Positions 42,184 to 51,257 of a stretch of 64,000 nt of DNA are shown one piece after another. The notes beneath the pieces are model-generated. The model was not told where the DNA came from. It did not search any database and saw only the letters and a program-made list of their open reading frames with translations. Position 1 is the first letter of the stretch. Each line of letters begins with the position of its first letter. The DNA is from Methanobacterium aggregans (GTDB lineage Archaea > Methanobacteriota > Methanobacteria > Methanobacteriales > Methanobacteriaceae): the NCBI RefSeq assembly GCF_017874455.1, contig NZ_JAGGLN010000005.1:155516-219515 (forward strand), in the 5' to 3' direction. Made by a program: the position numbers and the translations under genes.

Positions 42184-43512
42184 CTATTTTCCATTGCCTA
42201 TCTGGTGATACTCAAAGCCAATGTCTTTCATTATCTCTTTGTTGTACTGATTCCTGCCGTCGAAGATAATCTGATTTTTCATTCTTCCAGATATCTCATC
42301 AAAGTCTGGACTTCTGAATTCCTTCCATTCAGTTACAAGGAGCAGTGCATCTGCCTCGTCAACTGCTTCGTACTTGTTCTCTGAAAATTCTATGTTCTCG
42401 TTGCCTTTGAAGTAATATTCTCTGGCAGCATCCATAGCCTTTGGATCGTAGGCTTTAATTTTAGCGCCCCTTTCTGTTAATTCATTAACGATGACAAGTG
42501 ATGTTGCTTCTCTCATATCATCGGTTTCTGGTTTGAATGAAAGACCCCAAAGTGCAAATATATGTCCTGAAAGATTTTCACCAAACCTTTTTATTACTTT
42601 GTTTACAAGGGAAAGTTTCTGTTTATTGTTAACGGATTCAACTTCTCTCAGTATACGCGCTTCGTAACCTGTATCTGCAGCTGTTTTAATGAGAGCCTGA
42701 ACATCCTTTGGGAAACAGCTTCCACCGTAACCGCAACCAGCATATAAGAAACTGTAACCTATTCTATTGTCACTACCTATTCCGAATCTGATGTTGTTGA
42801 TATCGGCACCAACCCTTTCACAGATGTTGGCTATTTCATTCATGAAGGAGATGCGTGTTGCAAGCATGGCGTTGGCAGCGTACTTGGTCATCTCAGCACT
42901 CTTGATGTCCATAGTCACGAATCTTTCATGGTTTCTGATGAATGGAGCGTAAAGTTCCTTCATGGTTTCAATCACAGTTTCATCATTGGAACCTATGACC
43001 ACCCTATCAGGCCTCATGAAGTTTTCAACTGCGGCTCCTTCCTTCAAAAATTCAGGATTGGAAACCACATGAACCTTGTAGTTTACTCCCCTTTTGTTCA
43101 ACTCTTCATTTATAGTAGCTTTTACTTTATCTGCTGTACCTACGGGTACTGTGGATTTGTTCACCACTATCATGTCGTGGGAAATGAGTTCTCCTATTTC
43201 CTGAGCAGCTGAAAGAACATGCTGCAAGTCTGCACTTCCATCTTCATCCATTGGAGTCCCAACAGCTATGAAACAGATATTTGAGTTGTCAAGACCGTCC
43301 TTCAGATACTTTGTGAAGTGGAGATCTCCGTTTTTATGGTTGTTCACCACTAAATACTCCAGACCTGGTTCGTATATGGGTATGATACCCCTTTTCAATT
43401 TTTCAACCTTTCCATCATCAATATCAACACAGTAAACTGTGTTTCCCATTTCTGAAAAACAGGCACCTGTGACAAGACCAACGTAACCTGTTCCTATTAT
43501 TGTGAGTTTCAT
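42184..43512 (-). CDS. ugd: UDP-glucose 6-dehydrogenase
   Basis: A 442-residue NAD-dependent enzyme that oxidises UDP-glucose to UDP-glucuronate. The N-terminal Rossmann motif is GTGYVGLVTGACFSEMG, and VGTPMDEDGSADL follows. The active-site cysteine is in GCGYGGSCFPKD and the C-terminal NAD-like domain has ALWGLSFKPETDDMREA. It starts the leftward cluster that includes the ABC exporter. UDP-glucuronate can feed the UDP-xylose synthase encoded at 57.9 kb. Confidence 0.95.
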   Translation of the reverse strand: MKLTIIGTGYVGLVTGACFSEMGNTVYCVDIDDGKVEKLKRGIIPIYEPGLEYLVVNNHKNGDLHFTKYLKDGLDNSNICFIAVGTPMDEDGSADLQHVLSAAQEIGELISHDMIVVNKSTVPVGTADKVKATINEELNKRGVNYKVHVVSNPEFLKEGAAVENFMRPDRVVIGSNDETVIETMKELYAPFIRNHERFVTMDIKSAEMTKYAANAMLATRISFMNEIANICERVGADINNIRFGIGSDNRIGYSFLYAGCGYGGSCFPKDVQALIKTAADTGYEARILREVESVNNKQKLSLVNKVIKRFGENLSGHIFALWGLSFKPETDDMREATSLVIVNELTERGAKIKAYDPKAMDAAREYYFKGNENIEFSENKYEAVDEADALLLVTEWKEFRSPDFDEISGRMKNQIIFDGRNQYNKEIMKDIGFEYHQIGNGK

Positions 43513-43715
43513 CTATATTTACCTTCAAATTTAATATATTATGGATTTTATCTAAATGTTCATAAAAAAGGTTTATACTACTTTTTTTACATATTCATAT
43601 GTTGGACGTATTAATCTGTTGAACCGTAATCCGTTAAGGATTCTCTGTTTAAATTAGTTATAATTTTAGTAAATATAATATCTGTTCCCCCTTTTAAAGC
43701 TATTTTATTTTAAGT
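43513..43715. other. Leader region between the dispersed element and ugd
   Basis: About 200 AT-rich bases without a gene, lying between copy 2 of the hairpin element and the ugd start. If the element's promoter is active, this is the 5' leader of ugd. Confidence 0.45.
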
Positions 43716-43802
43716 TTTATGAGGGGGATTGAGGTTAGGGACTACAATATTGGGAAGATTGGGCCTTTCATTGTAATTAATTTGGTTATCCTCCTCACAA
43801 AC
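43716..43802 (-). ncRNA. Candidate structured RNA, copy 2
   Basis: Same layout as the copy at 29.4 kb: arms TTTATGAGGGGGAT (about 43716-43729) and ATCCTCCTCACAAA (43789-43802) close a loop of about 60 bases, and the minus-strand TATA box predicts transcription start near 43802. One arm base differs from copy 1 (C to T at 43792), giving an A-C mismatch in the minus-strand RNA but a G-U pair in a plus-strand RNA. This weakens the minus-strand reading slightly. As with copy 1, it may be the leader of the downstream gene, here ugd. Confidence 0.42.
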
Positions 43803-43823
43803 GTTTCTTTTTATGATAAAAAA

Positions 43824-43833
43824 GATATAAAAG
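43824..43833 (-). promoter_or_regulatory. TATA box of the dispersed element, copy 2
   Basis: CTTTTATATC read leftwards, identical to copy 1, with its centre about 26 bases before the base of the hairpin and about 300 bases before the ugd start. Confidence 0.5.
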
Positions 43834-44026
43834 CGTTTACCAGAATCCCACCCAAATCTATACCAACTCTTCTACTTATTTAATTAGCACCTGTTAGACA
43901 AGTTAATTATATAACTTATTTTAGACTTTTGTGTATATGTTTTTAAAATCTGAAAACAGAAAAACAGAAATCTATGAAAAGACCAATGTACCTGTTTCTA
44001 GTAGTTATTTTTCATGTAACCTACAT

Positions 44027-46420
44027 TTATTCTGAATTACCATTTTTAATATTAATATATTCTTCCAGAGCTTTTTTTAAGGTTTGGGCACGGTGATTAT
44101 ATGTATGATCTTCTAAGATCATTTGCTGTAATTCTTTGATTTTAGTCAATCTAACTTCATCATTGCTTAAATAGTATTCAATTAAATTATGTAATTCTTT
44201 TTTTGAATGATATGATGGCAGTAATCCTCCAAATGTTTCTTGTGCTCCAATTTCGCCATTAGTTATTACTAAAGCTCCACTTGCTAATGCATCAAAAACT
44301 CTACTGTTAACAGACCCATAATTTTTGGTTGCTATGTTGGCATCATCAATAACGAGTTTTGTAGAGGCGTATAGTTCAGGTAATTGGAAGTACTCAATAA
44401 ACCCTTGGTAATACTCTTGTAATTTTTCAACTTTTTCCCAGTTTTTACCATATAATCTAAAAGTGTAATCTATACTCTTAGGGTTTAACATTTTAATGAC
44501 ATCTCGAGGGTAATACCAGTAACTACCTGTAAAACAATAATCGGAGTAGTATTCTTCCATTGGTTGAACATTATTATTAAATCTAGAAGCATTCGTAGCA
44601 ATAGGTAATAAAATTGCATCCCGGTCAGTTTTTTCTTTAATATAATTGCAGGCTATTTGGCTAGATGCAAAAATTATGTCATATTCATACAAACCAGAGT
44701 GTTCAGCCCAACGGTCAAACCAATTGCGGGGCCAAGCAATCTTTATCAAAGATAAATTAGAACAAATGATCTTCCGGGGATCATAGGCGTCTAATAAAGA
44801 TATTAAAACATCCACATCATTGGGAACTTCGTACCAGTTTCCAGGTCCATTGCGTGATAAAAACATCACATCCCACTTTAAATCTTTTAATGCTTCTGAG
44901 AATTCTAAAGCGGTGAAATAATCCCCTGCAGATGCATTTTCACCGCATTCTGTCACAGCAAAGGCAACTTTAAATGGCTTTTCAGAGAAAATACATTCAC
45001 TATTTAACTTATCTAAGAAAAACTTATTTGATAACCAATCAAACCATTTACTCATAAGTAATTTTTTGTTATTTTGGAATTTAATATCCCTATAATTAGA
45101 TATACTAATTTTTTCGTCTGAACCATATTCATAATGAAATAAAAGTGCTTTTGGACAGTAAATATTTTTATATCCTCTTTTTAATAGTTTTAAACAGAAA
45201 TCAACATCCTCATAACCATAATAATATCTTTCGTCTAATCCTCCCACTTTTAGATACAAATCCTTTTTCACAAGTAAAGTTGCAGCAGTATTTCCCGCGA
45301 CACATTTTTCAGATTTAAAAGTGGAATTAAATACTTCATAACCTTTTCCTCGATTTATAGGCCTAAAAAATGTATTTAAATTTTGGAATACTATGCCAGT
45401 GTGCTGAATTTTGAATGAATTATTTTTATTGAAGATAGATTCGGAACAGTTAGGATAAACCAGTTTGGCACCTACAGTACCTACTTTATCATGATTTAGT
45501 GCGGTTTGCATCATCTGGTTGAGCCAGCCATAAGTAGGTTCAATGTCATTGTTAAGAAGCAGGATATATTCACCTTTTGCAACTTGAACGGCTTCATTAT
45601 TAGCTCTAGAAAATGATTTATTTTCACTATTTTTAATAATTGTCAGTGGCAGAGAATTTTTAAGTTCTTCTAGAAAAGATAGTGATTTATCACTGGACAA
45701 ATTATCCACTACAATTATTTCATAGTTAGGGTACTGGATATCCTCTTTAAAATACTTGAACAACCGTTTCAAATGATTTAATCCGTTTCTATTTAATATG
45801 ATAATTGAAACCAATGGTGCATTCTCATCAAAATGGTGAAGATCAAGAAGTGAAATATTTTCCTTTAATATTTCTTCATATTTTGCATTTGCTTCACTCT
45901 CACTTATCATAATTAATGGTTCAATAGACGTGTCCATGATGTTTCTTTGTCTTCCTTCTTTTTTTCCGTATAGGCTGTAGTGTATGAGTGGGTTTAGTTT
46001 TGATTTTTTTACGTCGGAGTATTTTTCGGTGTAGTATTTGCTATTGAATTGGGGGTTGGGGTTTCGCCCTTCTTGATATCCGTGGTATATGTAGTGGAGA
46101 ATGGGGTCTACTCCAGAAACTCTAATGTCTTTGTTGTTTTTTAAGTAGTAACCTATATCTATCAAATGGTTATTTTTAATGGCATTAAAACCTTTGAGGT
46201 TTATGTAAGTATTTTTTAGGCCGTTGTTTTTACGGTTAAATAGAATGTACAATTGTGGAAACTTTGAAATCAGTTTTTGGGTGAATGGCCGATTTTTATT
46301 ACTTAAATACTCTAACTCATAAAAACGAGCAGTAAGATCCTCAACCTGGCCATTCAAAAATTTCAAAGCCATTTCTTCTTTTTTAATGGATTCAACCTTA
46401 GTTTTAGTATCAATCAACAT
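44027..46420 (-). CDS. Modular glycosyltransferase (repeat domain, GT2, GT1-like)
   Basis: A 797-residue protein. Residues 21-155 are a non-catalytic module with two internal repeats of the type YYxxNxDVxxxxxxPLxHYxxxGxxEGR. Residues 200-440 are a GT2 domain (APLVSIIILNRNG, VVDNLSSDKS, LLLNNDIEP, GGLDERYYYGYEDVDFCLK). Residues 485-797 are a GT-B-like part ending like spore-coat CgeB proteins (FTGSYWYYPRD, RVFDALASGALVITNGEIGAQETF). The GT2 and GT-B parts are close paralogues of the 971-residue protein at 52.7 kb, and the first module is identical to part of the 1239-residue protein. It likely adds two sugars in succession. No clear ribosome site precedes the ATG. Confidence 0.85.
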   Translation of the reverse strand: MLIDTKTKVESIKKEEMALKFLNGQVEDLTARFYELEYLSNKNRPFTQKLISKFPQLYILFNRKNNGLKNTYINLKGFNAIKNNHLIDIGYYLKNNKDIRVSGVDPILHYIYHGYQEGRNPNPQFNSKYYTEKYSDVKKSKLNPLIHYSLYGKKEGRQRNIMDTSIEPLIMISESEANAKYEEILKENISLLDLHHFDENAPLVSIIILNRNGLNHLKRLFKYFKEDIQYPNYEIIVVDNLSSDKSLSFLEELKNSLPLTIIKNSENKSFSRANNEAVQVAKGEYILLLNNDIEPTYGWLNQMMQTALNHDKVGTVGAKLVYPNCSESIFNKNNSFKIQHTGIVFQNLNTFFRPINRGKGYEVFNSTFKSEKCVAGNTAATLLVKKDLYLKVGGLDERYYYGYEDVDFCLKLLKRGYKNIYCPKALLFHYEYGSDEKISISNYRDIKFQNNKKLLMSKWFDWLSNKFFLDKLNSECIFSEKPFKVAFAVTECGENASAGDYFTALEFSEALKDLKWDVMFLSRNGPGNWYEVPNDVDVLISLLDAYDPRKIICSNLSLIKIAWPRNWFDRWAEHSGLYEYDIIFASSQIACNYIKEKTDRDAILLPIATNASRFNNNVQPMEEYYSDYCFTGSYWYYPRDVIKMLNPKSIDYTFRLYGKNWEKVEKLQEYYQGFIEYFQLPELYASTKLVIDDANIATKNYGSVNSRVFDALASGALVITNGEIGAQETFGGLLPSYHSKKELHNLIEYYLSNDEVRLTKIKELQQMILEDHTYNHRAQTLKKALEEYINIKNGNSE
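45954..46358. repeat. 405-bp exact repeat, copy A
   Basis: By eye every base matches 49921-50325, including all third codon positions; similarity ends abruptly on both sides. It encodes residues 21-155 of the 797-residue glycosyltransferase. Direct orientation, spacing 3967 bases. Confidence 0.9.
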
Positions 46421-46525
46421 TTTTTACACTTTTAACTATGATTTTAAAATTTTGGTAGGTATATAAAGAAAGGTAATTCAAAAAGGAGCATTATATCTCA
46501 AGGTTATTCTTCAAAATTTAAAAGC

Positions 46526-47512
46526 TTAATCTATTTTTTGTTTAAAATAATTCCCTACCTTGGGGGAGGCCATATTATTTTCTTCAACATTTAAATAAAA
46601 CTTAATCCATTCGTTATTTAGAATGATTCCATCTCTTAAGCTTATTTTGGGAGACCATTCCACTTTTTTATTAATTTTTGAGATATCTAACACAATTTTG
46701 GAGACATTTTCCATTCCAAAGTCTCCTTTTTTAATTCTCAGTGTATCATCTAAAACTGATTCTATTTCATTGAGAATATGGGTTAAAGAATATCCAACTC
46801 CACTTCCGATGTTAAAGACATTGTTGTCTGCAAACTTGCTTTCTGAAACTTTTATAGTGGCATCCACTAAGTCAGAGATATAAATGTAATCTCTAACGGA
46901 ACCATCGGGGGTTCCTATAATTTTGGTTTCATTACCCGTATGGTAATTGTATAAAAGTTTATTTATAACACCGACACCGCTAAATGGATTTTGGTATTGT
47001 CCATAAGGGTTAGAATATCTACATATAACATAGTTAATCCCATACTTTAAGCTATAATATCTTAAAAAATTTTCCATAGATAACTTTCCGATACCATAAG
47101 GTGAAATGGGCATTAAGGTGTGATTTTCATTAACAGGATCTTTTGTCTCACCATATATAGCACCCCCAGAGGATGCTAAAACTACTTTTTTATTTTTATA
47201 TTCCTTAACAATCTCTAGAAAGTTTATGAAGTTTTCAATATTTCCTAATTCGATCAGACTATCATTTGATGAATTTCTCACGTTGGAAACAGAGGCTAAG
47301 TATATAATTATATCTGATGCATCAACTAACTCTTTCACTAATTCTGTGTTGCTTAAATCATTTATAAAACTATTAAAATGTTTATTACTAATTTTTTTAG
47401 TATTTGAATCGTAGAGATCAATACAAAAAATATCTCTTTTTTTTTCAAGGAGTTTGTAAATGATATTTGTGCCAATAAAACCATTACCTCCTATTAATAG
47501 ATATTTATACAT
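46526..47512 (-). CDS. NAD-dependent nucleotide-sugar epimerase
   Basis: A 328-residue extended SDR enzyme: GGNGFIGTNIIYKLL for NAD binding, ASSGGAIYGETKDPVNENH, and the catalytic SPYGIGKLSMENFLRYY (YxxxK). PDGSVRDYIYISDLVDA and FNIGSGVGYSLTHILNEI complete the family pattern, closest to UDP-glucose 4-epimerases, but the true substrate is not known. GGAGTG precedes the ATG, inside the end of the 1239-residue gene, which it overlaps by eight bases. It lies between the two copies of the 405-bp repeat. Confidence 0.88.
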   Translation of the reverse strand: MYKYLLIGGNGFIGTNIIYKLLEKKRDIFCIDLYDSNTKKISNKHFNSFINDLSNTELVKELVDASDIIIYLASVSNVRNSSNDSLIELGNIENFINFLEIVKEYKNKKVVLASSGGAIYGETKDPVNENHTLMPISPYGIGKLSMENFLRYYSLKYGINYVICRYSNPYGQYQNPFSGVGVINKLLYNYHTGNETKIIGTPDGSVRDYIYISDLVDATIKVSESKFADNNVFNIGSGVGYSLTHILNEIESVLDDTLRIKKGDFGMENVSKIVLDISKINKKVEWSPKISLRDGIILNNEWIKFYLNVEENNMASPKVGNYFKQKID

Positions 47513-50500
47513 GAGAATTACACTCCACCACTAAGAATTTTTTATTTATTAATTTTTCAGACATAAACTCAACAATTTCAATAGAAAAATTTTTGTTAGT
47601 TAAAAATTTTTTTATTTTTTTATTTAATAACTCATTATTGGAAAGTTGAATGATTAGTAATTTTGCTTTTAATGTTGTAATAATTCTATTAAGTAACTCC
47701 ACATTTAAATCCATATTGGTAATTATTATATCACTTTGTTCTTTTAGATTCTCAATTAAATCTTCCAAAGATTCATTTATATCCCTTGTGGAATATTGTT
47801 GGTTTACTAACTCGAAAAATGGTTCTTGAACTGATTTGTAAATACTGTTATGGTTTAGTAATAAAGTACATTTGAGAGAACGATGTGTCCAATCTGTATT
47901 TCCGATTATTCGGTATATAGCTCTCTCAGAACTGTCAGAATCACATGAACTACATATTCTACCATTTAATTCTCCATTGCAAATATTACAATTTTTTAAG
48001 GCCACATGTTCAATTTGTTTGTTTTCTTCTAATTTTAATGGATGAACAAATGTTGTATTTTCATCCAAGTAAGTGAAGATTCCTGGTCGGGTTTTTTTGC
48101 TTAAAGATACCCATTCAGAAATCTCACCTAACTCCCATCCTTGACTTTCTAAGTAATAACTGTATTCCACGTCCATATGGTCTTGAGGAAGTAGTGGGTT
48201 AAATCCTCCACAATCTTCATAGGCTCCTCGACGTAAAATATAAATTCCTCCTTGTATATGTTTAAATTTAACATTATCTTTATTTAGGATATAATCTTTA
48301 TTTCTAAACTTCTTAAACCATTTTTGCCCTTTATAAGTCCTTCCATTATAAAAACTTGGCGAATGAATTAAATTACCTGCAATCCCTACATTTGGATGCT
48401 TTTTCATGTAATTTATAGCTTCACGTTCCCATCCATGTTTTATAATAAATCCTTCATTGCTGCAAATATAAATAGCAAATTCATTTTTCATTTTTTCTAA
48501 AGCAATATTAGATGCAGGGCCACATTGCAAATTGTCTTTGAGGAAGATCAAGGATATGTTGGTGTATAATCTTGAATAGTTTACAAGAAAATTTTTAAAA
48601 TCTTCATCACTATTATTGTCAATTATGGTTAAATTAAATTCCAGTGTGGTATGTTTAAATATCTGATCTAATATCTCTTTCATTGTCTTTAAATCTTTGT
48701 AATGTCCCGTTTGATATGTTACCATGAATATATCAATTTTATTATTGCTCCAAATATTTACCATAGTTTCAATTGTTTCTTCTACATTAGAAATTCTTTG
48801 AACTTCTTGTTGAGCGCGTTTTAACATGACTGTTAGATCGTTTTTATCCATATCCCTAACATACACTATTTTATCAGCTAGATCTGATGGTTCGTCAGGA
48901 TTAATGACAAATCCGGAATAACCATTTAAAACAAATTCTGGAATGGAAGAAACATTAGTGGTTATCACTGGAATTCCATAAGCCATGGCTTCAAAAATAA
49001 CTGTGGGCATTCCATCCATGTCACCATTAGATGCTCTTCTAGAAGGCAATACAAACAAATCACCCTCTTGATAAACTTCTTTTAAAGCTATATCCCCTTT
49101 AATAGGACCTTCAAAAATTACATTTTTTAAATCTAACTCTTTGACTTTACTTTTTAAGTTTTCTTCCAGAGGACCATAACCATAAATTTTAAAGGTCATT
49201 TCTTCATTTTCCAAAATTTTAGCTGCTTCAATAAAAGTATCGATTCCTTTCTTTTCTATGAAACGAGCAACGGTTATAACATTTTTAATATCTCTTTTAA
49301 CTCGAGGGGTATTAAAGTCAACTTCTTCTATTTTATACCTAGTTGCTTGGCGTAAAAACATAATTTTATGTTGAGGAACTCCCCTTTCAGAAAGATATTC
49401 AAAATGAAACTTTCCAGGTACAAAAATCCTCAAACACAAACTACTTTGGCCTATTTCACCAATCTTATTTCTTTCATCATTTAGATGATGAAATATATCT
49501 ATAGCATGTGCAGAAACTGTGAACGGAATTCCTGTTGCTTCTGCTGCAGGGTAAGTTAGAAGCGTACAAGCTGGATAAACAAAATGTGTGTGCATTAAAT
49601 TGATATCAAATTCATTAATTTTTTGAATCAGATCGGATGCATCTTCAATTGGAATGGCCTCAATGTTAAAATTTACTTTAGCTTCTTTATCCGGTTTAAC
49701 CTTATAAAAAACTCTGACATTGTAATTATTTTCTACCAACCAGCGCAACTCATTCATTACAAAAGTCTGTGATAATGCAGGAAAATCCCACAACACATAG
49801 GCTATATTCAATTTTTCAGGGGTTTCTCTAACTTGACGCTTGATTTTTTGTACTTCATCTATGTTTTTAACAACTTCGTTTTTCGAAATTGAAACTTGTG
49901 ATAAACTCTTTTTTTGTCTGCCTTCTTTTTTTCCGTATAGGCTGTAGTGTATGAGTGGGTTTAGTTTTGATTTTTTTACGTCGGAGTATTTTTCGGTGTA
50001 GTATTTGCTATTGAATTGGGGGTTGGGGTTTCGCCCTTCTTGATATCCGTGGTATATGTAGTGGAGAATGGGGTCTACTCCAGAAACTCTAATGTCTTTG
50101 TTGTTTTTTAAGTAGTAACCTATATCTATCAAATGGTTATTTTTAATGGCATTAAAACCTTTGAGGTTTATGTAAGTATTTTTTAGGCCGTTGTTTTTAC
50201 GGTTAAATAGAATGTACAATTGTGGAAACTTTGAAATCAGTTTTTGGGTGAATGGCCGATTTTTATTACTTAAATACTCTAACTCATAAAAACGAGCAGT
50301 AAGATCCTCAACCTGGCCATTCAAATAATCAAAACTTTTTTCTTTTTTCTTCAGAGCCCTTATTAAAAAATCTTTTTTCTTTAATTCTTCTTCTTTTTGA
50401 TGTAGTTGGTTTTGGGTTTCCCCTAAGTTAATATTAGTTTCATTTAATGTATTATTAAGTTTATTTTTAAGGCTTCTTGTTTCACTGTTGGCAATTGTAA

Positions 50501-51224
50501 CTTTCACCATTTCTTTTTCAAGAATATGTAAAAGATTAGCACTGTTGAGAAGGTTTTTAATTGTAGTTACTAATTCGGGAGTCTTAGGGGCTAAAATTCC
50601 AAGTCCAAAGAAGGCATCAACATACTCGAAAATAAAATCCTTGTGAGACTCTCTCAAGAAATCTTCAACCGCAGTTAAAACGCCATTCTGAGGAGTATTT
50701 TCATAAATAGAATTGTATAGTCCAGCGTTCAATCCGCCCTCTTTTTTTAAATCAGTTTGTCCGGGATACATCCCTAATCTTTCATAGGGTTGTCTGTATT
50801 TTTCAGGTATATTTTTAGGGTTGTAATAAAGATCTCTTCGACCATAGGGCCATCCAACATCATGTAGAAAGATAATGGGGAATTTTTTGTCTTTGAAATT
50901 TTTTTCAATTATCTTCAGTTCGTTGTAAACTGTGTACCAGTTGTGATCACCATCTATTAAAATCACATCATAATCCTCAAGGAGTGGTAGTCTATTGAGG
51001 CTCAGTTCTTTGTAGATCTCAAACCTATCTCCATATTCAGCTTTAAATTCATTAATATCAAATTTTGGAACTGGATCTATAGCAGTCATATGTGCATCAT
51101 GTTCCACACAGTAATCTAAAATATTACGGGTGTTTATACCCGTGTCTGACCCAATTTCAACGATGTAATTAGCATTAACTTTCTCTATGATCGGTTGCAT
51201 TAAAATGTTCCAAAATCTGTTCAT
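47505..51224 (-). CDS. Giant modular protein: methyltransferase, repeat module, GT4, GT2, zinc-finger end
   Basis: A 1239-residue protein. Residues 1-230 are a class I methyltransferase or related Rossmann domain (ANYIVEIGSDTGINTRNIL, DVILIDGDHNWYTVYNEL, IIFLHDVGWPYGRRDLYY). A coiled coil spans about 235-300, and residues 300-434 are the YYxxNxDV repeat module identical to that in the 797-residue protein. A GT4 domain covers about 470-815 (VLWDFPALSQTFVMNELRWL, TVARFIEKKGIDTFIEAA, EAMAYGIPVITTNVSSIPEF). A GT2-like domain begins at about 826 (IDIFMVTYQTGHYKDL). The last 165 residues start with a four-cysteine finger (CNICNGE and CSSCDSDSSERAIYRI) of the type found in small methyltransferases. 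GGAG precedes the ATG. Confidence 0.85.
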   Translation of the reverse strand: MNRFWNILMQPIIEKVNANYIVEIGSDTGINTRNILDYCVEHDAHMTAIDPVPKFDINEFKAEYGDRFEIYKELSLNRLPLLEDYDVILIDGDHNWYTVYNELKIIEKNFKDKKFPIIFLHDVGWPYGRRDLYYNPKNIPEKYRQPYERLGMYPGQTDLKKEGGLNAGLYNSIYENTPQNGVLTAVEDFLRESHKDFIFEYVDAFFGLGILAPKTPELVTTIKNLLNSANLLHILEKEMVKVTIANSETRSLKNKLNNTLNETNINLGETQNQLHQKEEELKKKDFLIRALKKKEKSFDYLNGQVEDLTARFYELEYLSNKNRPFTQKLISKFPQLYILFNRKNNGLKNTYINLKGFNAIKNNHLIDIGYYLKNNKDIRVSGVDPILHYIYHGYQEGRNPNPQFNSKYYTEKYSDVKKSKLNPLIHYSLYGKKEGRQKKSLSQVSISKNEVVKNIDEVQKIKRQVRETPEKLNIAYVLWDFPALSQTFVMNELRWLVENNYNVRVFYKVKPDKEAKVNFNIEAIPIEDASDLIQKINEFDINLMHTHFVYPACTLLTYPAAEATGIPFTVSAHAIDIFHHLNDERNKIGEIGQSSLCLRIFVPGKFHFEYLSERGVPQHKIMFLRQATRYKIEEVDFNTPRVKRDIKNVITVARFIEKKGIDTFIEAAKILENEEMTFKIYGYGPLEENLKSKVKELDLKNVIFEGPIKGDIALKEVYQEGDLFVLPSRRASNGDMDGMPTVIFEAMAYGIPVITTNVSSIPEFVLNGYSGFVINPDEPSDLADKIVYVRDMDKNDLTVMLKRAQQEVQRISNVEETIETMVNIWSNNKIDIFMVTYQTGHYKDLKTMKEILDQIFKHTTLEFNLTIIDNNSDEDFKNFLVNYSRLYTNISLIFLKDNLQCGPASNIALEKMKNEFAIYICSNEGFIIKHGWEREAINYMKKHPNVGIAGNLIHSPSFYNGRTYKGQKWFKKFRNKDYILNKDNVKFKHIQGGIYILRRGAYEDCGGFNPLLPQDHMDVEYSYYLESQGWELGEISEWVSLSKKTRPGIFTYLDENTTFVHPLKLEENKQIEHVALKNCNICNGELNGRICSSCDSDSSERAIYRIIGNTDWTHRSLKCTLLLNHNSIYKSVQEPFFELVNQQYSTRDINESLEDLIENLKEQSDIIITNMDLNVELLNRIITTLKAKLLIIQLSNNELLNKKIKKFLTNKNFSIEIVEFMSEKLINKKFLVVECNSHV
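49921..50325. repeat. 405-bp exact repeat, copy B
   Basis: Matches 45954-46358 base for base by eye and encodes residues 300-434 of the 1239-residue protein. The two flanks differ completely in sequence, so only this block has been copied. Confidence 0.9.
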
Positions 51225-51257
51225 CTACAATTCTCCTAGTTCATATTAATATGATAA

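Larger units (their letters stand above)
43716..43872. repeat. Dispersed 155-bp element, copy 2
   Basis: Match to 29431-29588 in the same orientation. The segment from the right arm to about 43872, including the TATA box and the 38 bases beyond it, has only three or four differences. Confidence 0.85.
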
